In this document: positions 13,306-19,669 of the stretch, one piece after another
Layout of the letters: each line of letters opens with the position of its first letter
How positions within the stretch are numbered: position 1 is the first letter of the stretch
From: a virus
Length of the DNA stretch: 20,134 bases
IMG/VR virus record: IMGVR_UViG_3300035206_000034
Span: 1-20,134 of that record
Reading direction: 5' to 3' (one strand)
The notes under the pieces: generated by a model
The model's database searches: none
What the model saw: only the letters and a program-made list of their open reading frames with translations
What the model was told of the DNA's origin: nothing
Translations under genes and position numbers: made by a program

Positions 13306-14085
13306 TTATGAATATGTGTCTCTATCGCCCTTAATACGCCATTGTCTATTAGAAAGTGTTGACCTTCCTATTCTTTTGCCTATTTCTCCTGCCACTTTGA
13401 GGGCGGCGAGTCCTGCACCAACTTTAACTATTGGATTGTCCCATATCTTTTTCTTATCATCTTTTTTGTCGTCAATCATATAATTGCCACGTTTTTGTAA
13501 TTTTAGAAGTGCTGGAAATATTTCGGCTAGTCTTGCTTTTCTACGGAACCATTGAACTAGTCGTGTTACTACCAATGCTCTCTGATTTTGACTTAAATTG
13601 TCCCAATCTCCAACTAGTCTACGAACTGATTTTAACATACCGTCTTGAACATTAAGATTTCTCTGATAACGTAACAAATATCTTTGTTCAAATGATGTAT
13701 CACTTCTATTATTAGCATAATGAAGTAAAAATCTTAAAATATCGGGTTTATATAACGAAAGTCTTTCTTTTGCTATTGCATCTTTTTCATCATCGCCAAT
13801 ATCATTGTCTTTACCCATTAATCTATTAAGAGCCATGTACATATCAGTTCCATTTGTTCTGAAATAGTCAAAATTTCTAAAAATCATAGTGCGTTTTGCT
13901 ACATCAGATGCCAACGGGGCAAAATCATAATCTTTATTAAATATATTCAATACAAGAAAGTGACAAAAAACTAAGTCGGCCGCGTCATCTATATTGACAT
14001 CATTCGCCATCTTTTTAGTTCTGAATAATCTACTTTCAGATAATGTATTTACAAGTTGTAGTTTTTCTCTTTCGTACTGTTCCAT
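13306..14085 (-). CDS. Unknown helical protein (259 residues)
   Basis: I do not recognise this protein beyond a general resemblance to hypothetical proteins of marine T4-like phages. It is mostly helical and rich in Asp, Arg and Leu. Visible blocks are DDAADLVFCHFLVLNIFNKD (~32-51), a central basic/aromatic region (FEQRYLLRYQRNLNVQDG), VVTRLVQWFRRKARLAEIFP (~173-192), and a Lys/Asp-rich linker DDKKDDKKK. A short Gly/Ala-rich helix follows (VKVGAGLAALKVAGEIGKRIG), weakly amphipathic rather than a clear membrane span. Its ATG follows the stop of the DUF6356-like gene without a gap, and the unit ends at the terminator 25 bases downstream. The placement beside a small membrane protein could mean the two work together. 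Confidence 0.6.
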   Translation of the reverse strand: MEQYEREKLQLVNTLSESRLFRTKKMANDVNIDDAADLVFCHFLVLNIFNKDYDFAPLASDVAKRTMIFRNFDYFRTNGTDMYMALNRLMGKDNDIGDDEKDAIAKERLSLYKPDILRFLLHYANNRSDTSFEQRYLLRYQRNLNVQDGMLKSVRRLVGDWDNLSQNQRALVVTRLVQWFRRKARLAEIFPALLKLQKRGNYMIDDKKDDKKKIWDNPIVKVGAGLAALKVAGEIGKRIGRSTLSNRQWRIKGDRDTYS

Positions 14086-14295
14086 CTATTTTCTTCCCAT
14101 TTCTTCTAACATTTTCGCATTTTCAAAAGTTTTATTACTTGCATATACAGTGAAATATCCTGGTATAAATGCGTGTATCGTTAACGCAAATGCCATTTTT
14201 AAACATTTTATCATAAACTTACTAGCAAAGATAAAATGTTCCCAATAAGTCATATTAACGTCATCAAGGTGTTTTTTTGACTCCTTAATAACCAT
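14086..14295 (-). CDS. DUF6356-like small membrane protein
   Basis: The frame is open to a TTG at 14316, but the ATG at 14295 follows Shine-Dalgarno GAGGGGAG and is preferred, giving 69 residues. The segment HLDDVNMTYWEHFIFASKFM followed by IKCLKMAFALTIHAFIPGYF and YASNKTFENAKML matches the pattern I know for DUF6356: a short N-terminal Tyr/Trp-E-H box, a hydrophobic helix, a His-Ala-Phe-x-Pro turn and a charged C terminus. One membrane helix is likely (~31-48). Members occur in bacteria and phages with no assigned function. A late motif ends 29 bases before the start, so it should be expressed late with the 259-residue gene. Confidence 0.75.
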   Translation of the reverse strand: MVIKESKKHLDDVNMTYWEHFIFASKFMIKCLKMAFALTIHAFIPGYFTVYASNKTFENAKMLEEMGRK

Positions 14296-14324
14296 AATTC
14301 TCCCCTCATTCCTCAATTATAATA

Positions 14325-14333
14325 GTATTTATC
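14325..14333 (-). promoter_or_regulatory. Late promoter motif GATAAATAC overlapping a stop codon
   Basis: Exact GATAAATAC on the minus strand. Its internal TAA (14329-14331) is the stop codon of the 49-residue basic protein, and the site lies 29 bases before the DUF6356-like ATG. Confidence 0.75.
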
Positions 14334-14478
14334 TTGTACTTCCATTTCGACATCTCTTACTGTTAGGATGTCGTTTACATCTAAATGAACCGTGACTCAT
14401 ATGCTTCTTAGTTGCAGTTGCTTTGCGAGTACTTGGGTTTCTTTTAACAGTTACAAATGGTATTCCTCTTTTACCCAT
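14329..14478 (-). CDS. 49-residue basic protein, possible zinc-binding (short ORF)
   Basis: This short gene runs from an ATG at 14478 to a TAA inside a late promoter motif. It begins MGKRGIPFVTVKRNPSTRK and ends with a Cys/His-rich segment: HMSHGSF, then CKRHPNSKRC. H26, H29, C34, H37 and C43 could bind a zinc ion, but the spacing does not match a standard finger I can name. More than a third of residues are basic. Evidence that it is real: a strong Shine-Dalgarno CAGGAG 9 bases from the ATG, a 2-base gap from the preceding stop (the ribosome site overlaps the end of that gene), and it fills an otherwise empty 165-base stretch. Nucleic acid binding is plausible. Confidence 0.7.
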   Translation of the reverse strand: MGKRGIPFVTVKRNPSTRKATATKKHMSHGSFRCKRHPNSKRCRNGSTR

Positions 14479-14480
14479 TT

Positions 14481-14759
14481 TTAATCTCCTGGTCTACCTA
14501 AATGTAAAATTGTATCGTTATCGTAATAAACTGCAAACGATGTCGCCTCTGATTTAATTGTGTTGGCTCGTGGCCTTCTAAATGTTGCTGATGAAGGACC
14601 TCTGAACTTGATACGTCTGTTCTTGACTGGTAACAATCGTGTTACATAATCGTACAATTCTATAGGAATACCTTTAAACATGCTACGGTCTGACATCGGA
14701 CTAATATACTTTCGTAATAGTTGCTGGTCTTCTAATGAATAGTCTGCATAAATTTCCAT
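14481..14759 (-). CDS. Unknown small protein (92 residues)
   Basis: This 92-residue protein has no recognised family. The N-terminal third is acidic and helical (SLEDQQLLRKYISPMSDRSM). The central part is basic (LPVKNRRIKFRGPSSATF, RRPRANTIKSEA). The end is a predicted beta pair (TSFAVYYDNDTILHLGRPGD). The ATG follows the ligase-like gene's stop by one base, with Shine-Dalgarno GGAGAG formed in the last codons of that gene. The upstream protein also contains an RFRGPRKPR segment similar in style to the basic stretch here, so the two may act on the same nucleic acid, which is only a suggestion. Confidence 0.6.
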   Translation of the reverse strand: MEIYADYSLEDQQLLRKYISPMSDRSMFKGIPIELYDYVTRLLPVKNRRIKFRGPSSATFRRPRANTIKSEATSFAVYYDNDTILHLGRPGD

Positions 14760-14760
14760 A

Positions 14761-15960
14761 TTATCTCTCCTTTCTCATATTCGCCGCTGTAAATCCTGCT
14801 CTGTTTACAAGTTTCACGTCTTTATCTATTACGTAGCCTTCTCCACCTCTTTCACCATTTGTACTGGCTTCGATATCTGCTGGTTGAGAATCTAACGTTT
14901 TAATAATCTTATTCTTTGTAGTCATAACCCCTTTGATGAAACCGAATATTGCTTCAAATCCATCACTATTTTCTTGAACCCATTGAACTACTCGTTCTTT
15001 TTTAGGTCCACTTAGTTTTGATGAGTTTACCCACTCACTAAAATTCATTCCTAGTTTATCTAAATTGCCTGCTTTCACACTATTATTAATATAAGTGTAA
15101 AGAATATTTCTAAAGTCTGCCATTTTTAATTCGGCTGGAACTGCTAATAACTTATCAATTGCATTTGCATTTGATTTTAAATAACTTTCTAATCTGTCTA
15201 CTTCTGGTAAGTCAACGCCTGGAGATTGAGTAACATATACTGGAGGCATAATCCATGTTTTGCCTGCTCTAAGTTGTCCCATATCTACGTTACTTTTATT
15301 TCCGTCTAATCCAATTACTACATGAACTACAATACCGACATCAAAATTAATTATCTTTTGACCAATGTCACTTTTAGCATCCACTGAATATGTTGTTGTG
15401 TTTGGCTTGAATATAAGTCTGCCGTCTTTTTCTTGTGGAGTTGAGAACCATAACAAGTCACCATGTAAGTATCCTCTGAAATCTTCAGGTATAACACTTT
15501 CTACTGTGTTCCATATACCTTTCATCTTTGATGCGAAATCTCGTCTGCTATCATCAATTTCACCTTTGGCTCTATTTAGAAACATTTTCTCTAAGTCATC
15601 GCCGTTTGTAACTCTGCCATCATATCCTTTTGCAGTAAATCCACTTTTATCTGTAAGAACGAATTCACCCTTTTCATTGCGACCAAAGATAACGGCTGGT
15701 GAGCCATCCCATTTGATACTGATTGATTTTGGAGAAGTTTCTACTTGATGTAGTTTTGCGATTGTTTTTTGACCACCAACTGAACCATCAAAAATAATCA
15801 AGTCTTCTAAATGTTGAATTCTTGCACCCTCTTCTTTAAGGGCTTTATCCAGAAGTTTCTTCATCTTCTGATGGAAGCCGATTTGTTTATTACGAGGTTT
15901 TCTTGGTCCTCTAAATCTTCTTTCACGGCCTTTGCCTAATATTATTTCTCTGACTTTCAT
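14761..15960 (-). CDS. Ligase-like nucleotidyltransferase (DUF6267-like, KWDG motif)
   Basis: I start at the ATG at 15960 because it has Shine-Dalgarno AAGGA 7 bases away; the frame extends to an unsupported GTG at 15987. The 399-residue protein has a basic N terminus (LGKGRERRFRGPRKPRNK). The order of motifs then recalls the ATP-dependent DNA/RNA ligase and capping-enzyme superfamily: KWDG at 83-86 (motif I, K83 as possible adenylated lysine), GYLHGDLLWF at 163-172 (motif III-like), FDVGIVVHVVIG at 206-217 (IIIa-like), GEGYVI at 373-378 (motif IV-like) and DVKLV at 381-385 (motif V-like). The gap between IIIa and IV is much longer than in typical ligases, pointing to an inserted helical domain (~250-365). 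I believe this is the phage family known as DUF6267. Nick sealing or RNA end repair is possible; the reaction is not established. Confidence 0.7.
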   Translation of the reverse strand: MKVREIILGKGRERRFRGPRKPRNKQIGFHQKMKKLLDKALKEEGARIQHLEDLIIFDGSVGGQKTIAKLHQVETSPKSISIKWDGSPAVIFGRNEKGEFVLTDKSGFTAKGYDGRVTNGDDLEKMFLNRAKGEIDDSRRDFASKMKGIWNTVESVIPEDFRGYLHGDLLWFSTPQEKDGRLIFKPNTTTYSVDAKSDIGQKIINFDVGIVVHVVIGLDGNKSNVDMGQLRAGKTWIMPPVYVTQSPGVDLPEVDRLESYLKSNANAIDKLLAVPAELKMADFRNILYTYINNSVKAGNLDKLGMNFSEWVNSSKLSGPKKERVVQWVQENSDGFEAIFGFIKGVMTTKNKIIKTLDSQPADIEASTNGERGGEGYVIDKDVKLVNRAGFTAANMRKER

Positions 15961-15961
15961 A

Positions 15962-16195
15962 TTATTCCTTGCCGTATGGTGATTCACCTGTCAATCTCGG
16001 ACGAGCAAACCATAACTTGAACCAATCATCTGTTCCTGGCTCTATTTTATGCTTCTTTTGATACTTAGACTTTTCAGTTCCAATATAGGAAATATTCTCC
16101 TGCTGAGTTTCCTCAGGTTGATAGGGCTTATAAATTCCTGATAGAACTTTTAATTCTTTAAGTTGTTGGTCAAGAGTCATTTTTTCGCTTCGCAT
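15962..16195 (-). CDS. Unknown small protein (77 residues)
   Basis: This 77-residue protein has no recognised family. The opening MTLDQQLKELKVLSGIYKPY (from Met6) is a short helix ending in L-S-G-I, followed by a polar Glu/Gln-rich middle and a Trp/Phe box (DDWFKLWFARPRLTGE). Two ATGs are possible: 16195, which overlaps the upstream gene by 26 bases with a GGA 9 bases away, and 16180, with a shorter overlap of 11. I list the longer form without strong preference. Its stop lies one base before the ligase-like gene's ATG and includes that gene's ribosome site, so the two are co-translated. It may be a partner of that enzyme. Confidence 0.6.
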   Translation of the reverse strand: MRSEKMTLDQQLKELKVLSGIYKPYQPEETQQENISYIGTEKSKYQKKHKIEPGTDDWFKLWFARPRLTGESPYGKE

Positions 16196-16430
16196 GAGTT
16201 ATTCCACGTTTGAATTTTCTCATGTCGCCCGTGCGAATGCTGTTAACAAGCCGCTTGGTTAAATCCACAGCAACAGATTCATCAAATTCACGATTTATGA
16301 ACTCAATTAAATTTATTGCACCAGTAATTATATGTTCGCCTTTTTGTTCGACAAATCTTTCTGGCTCATTTTTAGAAATCGCCATCGAATTTAATTCTTC
16401 AAACAAACTTCTACGTGGTTTCTTAGTCAT
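16170..16430 (-). CDS. Unknown small helical protein (86 residues)
   Basis: The frame extends to a TTG at 16460, but that start would lie inside the late promoter. The ATG at 16430 has Shine-Dalgarno AAGGAG 9 bases away and is preferred. The 86-residue product begins MTKKPRRSLFEELNSMA and continues with helices (EHIITGAINLIEFINREFDE, SVAVDLTKRLVNSIRTGD) and a basic end (RKFKRGITHAKRKN). The general form is known to me from hypothetical proteins of marine T4-like phages; no function is assigned. It follows the helicase gene by 26 bases and heads a late unit that includes the ligase-like enzyme. Confidence 0.65.
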   Translation of the reverse strand: MTKKPRRSLFEELNSMAISKNEPERFVEQKGEHIITGAINLIEFINREFDESVAVDLTKRLVNSIRTGDMRKFKRGITHAKRKNDS

Positions 16431-16449
16431 AAGATAATTCTCCTTATCA

Positions 16450-16458
16450 GTATTTATC
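16450..16458 (-). promoter_or_regulatory. Late promoter motif GATAAATAC at the helicase stop
   Basis: Exact GATAAATAC on the minus strand, overlapping the TGA stop of the helicase gene (16457-16459) and ending 19 bases before the ATG at 16430. It marks the switch from the replication unit to a late unit. Confidence 0.7.
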
Positions 16459-17863
16459 AATTATCACTGAATGGACTAGATTTTTTTGACTTTACCATAG
16501 CACGTAAATTTTTTGCTGATTCTGTTTTTTCTGGAGGAATTGCAGACGGATTGTCTGTAACTATTGTTTTTCTCTTTAATATATCTGTGACTGTAGTTGC
16601 GTCTTGGTTGCCAACTGCTAAATCATCATCACTCAAGTCTGAATCACTAATTCTAAGACTATCTCTGTCAAATACTAGATTTATTTTAGAACCAACACCA
16701 CTTGAACTTCTTGTTTTTAGTAGTTGGAGTTGATATTGACCACGTTCTCTCATGGCATTACTCGTAAAAATACCGATAACATTATCGGCAGTTTGAATTT
16801 TAGAAATACCACCAGCAATATGAGAGTGGTCAAACTCGATTTCTTCTACTGCTGAACGATTTAATTGTGAGGCTGTAACCGCAACTAGTTCTGATTCCAT
16901 TGCAAAGTTACGAATTTCTTCTGTGACATATTTGTCTTTAATGAATAAGTCGCCTGGATTAACTTTCTTAGTAGCAGGCATTAACAAATCTAAGTAGTCA
17001 ATACATACACAATCAACTATTTGTCCTGTTACTATTTGAAGTTCCTTTAAATATGCCCGAACATCATTAATCGTTGAACCAGATGACATATATTTAATTC
17101 TAAGCATTCCAGATTTCTTACCAACTGTTCTAACTTGTAATTCAACATCATCAAGTTCTTTAAAAATGCGTCTGGTACTGCGGTCAGTTACCATTGCGTC
17201 AATACGCATTGCTGATAATTCTTCTGATAATTCTAAAGTAACATAGACAACATTCAATCCCATCTGCACCCAGTTCAAACACAAATTCTGTATGAATAAC
17301 GACTTACCTGAACCCGAGCCTCCAGCGAAGATAGTTACTTCACCTCGATTAATACCACCATAAAGTTTATCGTCTAAATCTTTCCATCCCGTAGTGATTT
17401 GTCCATTATTGTCTTTCAAGTGCTGAAGTCTTTTTCTTGGGTCATGAAAATAATCTGTACCCAAAGACCTTGTTAATCCAATCTGAACTGCATCTTTGAT
17501 GGTTGTTTCTACTTCGCCGTATTTGCCTTCTTCAAGCAAATCAGCACTATTAACGATTGCTCGTTCAATTGCTTTGTGTCTGCAAAATGTTTCGAACTCA
17601 TCAATAAACCAATCATTATGTTGCTCTACATTATCTAATAATTCTATATCTTGGCCTGTTTCTGCTTTTATCATTTCAACTGTAGGCAGAGTAGAATAAT
17701 CCTCACTATACTCAATAAGAAATTTTACAATATCACGAATAGGTCTATCAAAATGTCGTTCATCAACAATTCCCATTATTCGTGTGAATAATTGAGGATC
17801 GGTTAACATAAACTGAACAAACAGTTCCTGCAAGTCTGATGAATAATTTTTGACTTCTGACAT
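16457..17863 (-). CDS. 41: Replicative DNA helicase (T4 gp41/DnaB-like)
   Basis: This 468-residue RecA-fold helicase unwinds DNA at the phage fork with the primase. The N-terminal helical domain (1-130) includes the segment HFDRPIRDIVKFLIEYSEDY and TLPTVEMI, seen in T4-like gp41 proteins. Motifs: Walker A FAGGSGSGKS at 179-188, a catalytic-glutamate region VTLELSEE at 208-215, Walker B VCIDYLD at 286-292, and the motif 3/4 region VTASQLNRSA (~338-347) with the DnaB-like AGGISKIQTADN box after it. The Arg-rich LLKTRSSSGVG loop corresponds to DnaB motif 4. The C terminus is Lys/Ser-rich. The length is close to T4 gp41. A consensus sigma70 promoter lies just upstream; the ATG has only a weak ribosome site (TAGGT). 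Confidence 0.94.
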   Translation of the reverse strand: MSEVKNYSSDLQELFVQFMLTDPQLFTRIMGIVDERHFDRPIRDIVKFLIEYSEDYSTLPTVEMIKAETGQDIELLDNVEQHNDWFIDEFETFCRHKAIERAIVNSADLLEEGKYGEVETTIKDAVQIGLTRSLGTDYFHDPRKRLQHLKDNNGQITTGWKDLDDKLYGGINRGEVTIFAGGSGSGKSLFIQNLCLNWVQMGLNVVYVTLELSEELSAMRIDAMVTDRSTRRIFKELDDVELQVRTVGKKSGMLRIKYMSSGSTINDVRAYLKELQIVTGQIVDCVCIDYLDLLMPATKKVNPGDLFIKDKYVTEEIRNFAMESELVAVTASQLNRSAVEEIEFDHSHIAGGISKIQTADNVIGIFTSNAMRERGQYQLQLLKTRSSSGVGSKINLVFDRDSLRISDSDLSDDDLAVGNQDATTVTDILKRKTIVTDNPSAIPPEKTESAKNLRAMVKSKKSSPFSDN

Positions 17864-17887
17864 TTATTTACCTAGGGTTATTACTAT

Positions 17888-17916
17888 ATTATACAAAATT
17901 TATTACCGTTTGTCAA
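17888..17916 (-). promoter_or_regulatory. Perfect-consensus sigma70 promoter of the helicase gene
   Basis: On the minus strand TTGACA (17911-17916), a 17-base spacer, then TATAAT (17888-17893). Both boxes match the bacterial consensus exactly. The -10 box lies 24 bases before the helicase ATG, giving a short leader. It overlaps nothing but the 55-base gap after clpP. Confidence 0.85.
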
Positions 17917-17918
17917 CA

Positions 17919-18569
17919 TTAATATGTTTCAATTAATTTATCAGCAATTCCGTGTTTAATTGCTTCTTCTGGTGTCAACCAATGGTCTGTTTTCGGTGCT
18001 AACATATGTTTACGAATGTAGTTTTCTTTCTTTCCTGTACATTTAATATAATGTTCAAGAAGTTTTAGATTTGTCCATTCTATATGAGATTGGGCATCTA
18101 TTATATCGTGATACTGACCACGTGTTGAACCACTGAATTCATGTGACATAACTGCTGTATTTTGTGTTAGATAACGATGTCCTTTCTTACCAGCCATCAT
18201 AAGCATTACACCACATGATGCAATTGAGCCCATTCCGTATGTATGAACGGGAATTCGTGACTGCTTTACAACATCAATTAAATGCATACAACTATCTACA
18301 AATCCACCAGGACTATTAATATATAAATGAATAATTTTAGGAGCCTCTTTTTTTGGCATTAAATTGTACTCCATAATCATTTTAACTAGAGGCATACAAT
18401 TTTCCTGATTAAATTCTTTATCCATATGTAAAACACCGTTATCCCTTAGAAACTCTCCTGGAGGTTTTGGCGGCACCGGAGGCATTGGCATCGGTGGCGG
18501 TGGTGGCGCTTCTGGTGTTTCCTTAGGTTTTGGTATTACATTATATCTAACATCATTAGTTTTTTCCAT
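17919..18569 (-). CDS. clpP: ClpP-like serine protease with proline-rich N terminus
   Basis: The 216-residue protein carries the ClpP catalytic set: oxyanion segment INSPGG at 84-89, nucleophile Ser118 in GMGSIASCGVM, His143 in AVMSHEFSG, and Asp195 in KTDHWLTPEEA. It is a peptidase of the ClpP/crotonase fold that would normally assemble as rings and work with an AAA+ unfoldase, either host ClpX/ClpA or none. Two features are odd. Residues 20-38 are nearly all proline (PPPPPMPMPPVPPKPPG), which is not in ordinary ClpP and replaces the N-terminal processing region. The gene also sits between primase and helicase. The ATG has Shine-Dalgarno AGGAG. A role in head-protein processing, host-protein turnover or ClpP subversion is possible. 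Confidence 0.9.
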   Translation of the reverse strand: MEKTNDVRYNVIPKPKETPEAPPPPPMPMPPVPPKPPGEFLRDNGVLHMDKEFNQENCMPLVKMIMEYNLMPKKEAPKIIHLYINSPGGFVDSCMHLIDVVKQSRIPVHTYGMGSIASCGVMLMMAGKKGHRYLTQNTAVMSHEFSGSTRGQYHDIIDAQSHIEWTNLKLLEHYIKCTGKKENYIRKHMLAPKTDHWLTPEEAIKHGIADKLIETY

Positions 18570-18591
18570 TACTTCTCCTACGCTTTTTAGT

Positions 18592-18612
18592 GCGGTCGTT
18601 TGGCAAACCCGC
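18592..18612 (-). other. GC-rich hairpin between primase and clpP
   Basis: The minus strand can fold as GCGG-GTTT, loop GCC, AAAC, a 2-base bulge, CCGC. It stands out in an AT-rich gap and lies 22 bases before the clpP ATG, upstream of AGGAG. No T-run follows, so it is not a classical terminator. RNA processing or translational control is possible. Confidence 0.45.
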
Positions 18613-18623
18613 TACCTTGAGTC

Positions 18624-19622
18624 TTACATTATTCGTGTTTTCACACTTATTTTCGTTTTATTACTTATACGACCATCAATAATAGATTTCAATGTATATA
18701 ATTTTCCATATTCTTTTACTGAATCTGTCGCATCTTTTACATGTTCTTCCCAGATTGGAAATGAAACACTCCAACCATTTTCTTGTGCCTGATAGATTAA
18801 TTTTTTACCTGCGGCATCTCTATCTGGACACACAATTACTTCCCCTTTAAACTGATTAATATAATCAATTTGTTTCTGTGATGCTTCATTGCTCATTATT
18901 GCTACACAATCTAATATAGCCGCATCGATTGTTCCCTCCACTATAATTAAAAATTCTTTATCTTCTTTAATCTTATCAGAATTATATAAAAAATTCTTCG
19001 GTTGCTTCGTCATATATTTTGACTCTGACTTACCTGTAATATCTCTCCCCGTATAACCGACAATTCTATCGCCTTGTGTAAATGGAAATATTATACGATT
19101 CTTAAATCCAAATGAACTGCTCCAATATGTATCTACGAAGTCATATATACCTCTGTCTAATAGGTATTTAGCAGCCATAATTGCACCTTCAGGTGGATTA
19201 TCTTTATTTATTATATTATCTAACGATTCTGAGTTTTCTGGCAACTTCATACTGATAAATGAAGGTATTCTTGTTGTTTGAGTTTTTGATGTAAACACCC
19301 ATGGGCCCTCTGATAATTCTTTTTCTCTTATACTTTCAATCTGTAATCTCTTTATCTCACTTTCAGGAACACCCACTAATCTCATAAATTTAACAAAATT
19401 CTTGTTTATTACATGCCCTTTTCTATGAGATGCAGTAATACCACAATTAAAACAATGATATGATATTAAATCGCCCTCGGTCTTTAATCCACCTCTCATT
19501 CTCGTGTCAGCACGAGATTCACCTTGGTCGATACAGCACGGACAATTAAAACTCAGCCAGCCGCCTGAACTTTGTCGTGTCTTTCCGGGGATAAATTGAT
19601 AAACCGTTTGTTGAAGTTCCAT
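18624..19622 (-). CDS. 61: DNA primase (T4 gp61-like)
   Basis: The frame opens at a TTG at 19649. I choose the ATG at 19622 because MELQQTVYQFIPGKTRQSSG is the conserved start of these primases and because the promoter overlaps the longer form. The 332-residue protein has a zinc-binding domain (C27, C29/C30 in FNCPCC and C57, C60 in HCFNC) and a Toprim catalytic domain with IIVEGTID (226-233) and CPDRDAAGKK (265-274). The glutamate and aspartates that bind the metal are present. It makes RNA primers for lagging-strand synthesis and works with the helicase encoded two genes downstream; length and layout match T4 gp61. No Shine-Dalgarno is seen, and the -10 box ends 6 bases before the ATG, so the mRNA may be leaderless. 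Confidence 0.93.
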   Translation of the reverse strand: MELQQTVYQFIPGKTRQSSGGWLSFNCPCCIDQGESRADTRMRGGLKTEGDLISYHCFNCGITASHRKGHVINKNFVKFMRLVGVPESEIKRLQIESIREKELSEGPWVFTSKTQTTRIPSFISMKLPENSESLDNIINKDNPPEGAIMAAKYLLDRGIYDFVDTYWSSSFGFKNRIIFPFTQGDRIVGYTGRDITGKSESKYMTKQPKNFLYNSDKIKEDKEFLIIVEGTIDAAILDCVAIMSNEASQKQIDYINQFKGEVIVCPDRDAAGKKLIYQAQENGWSVSFPIWEEHVKDATDSVKEYGKLYTLKSIIDGRISNKTKISVKTRIM

Positions 19623-19628
19623 GTTGTT

Positions 19629-19657
19629 ATAATACAACATTAGAGTCAAAAAGTCAA
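19629..19657 (-). promoter_or_regulatory. Sigma70-like promoter of the primase gene, leaderless geometry
   Basis: On the minus strand TTGACT (19652-19657), 17-base spacer, then TATTAT (19629-19634). Six bases (19623-19628) lie between the -10 box and the ATG at 19622, so transcription should begin at or beside the start codon, as for the nuclease gene promoter. Confidence 0.6.
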
Positions 19658-19669
19658 GTAATTATGTGA

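Noticed and set aside
15365-15748. 127-codon open frame on the plus strand
   Set aside because: It is antisense to the ligase-like gene, has no visible ribosome site or family features, and plus-strand frames throughout the window coincide with minus-strand coding sequence.
4054-16458. Repeated nonamers as CRISPR-like or transposon repeats
   Set aside because: The copies are only 9 bases, irregularly spaced over kilobases and consistently upstream of genes, as expected for promoters.
18474-18512. G-rich plus-strand stretch as a G-quadruplex
   Set aside because: It is explained by the polyproline codons of clpP, and the runs are mostly GG, which would give at best a weak two-layer structure.
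18592-18612. GC-rich element as a tRNA fragment
   Set aside because: No acceptor, anticodon or T-arm pairing fits; the stretch is too short and has no matching partner nearby.
19622-19649. Longer primase start at a TTG codon (and similar TTG/GTG extensions at 16460, 15987 and 14316)
   Set aside because: Each longer form overlaps promoter elements, a ribosome site or the upstream gene, while an internal ATG fits the conserved start or has a good Shine-Dalgarno (except the primase, whose ATG fits the family start).
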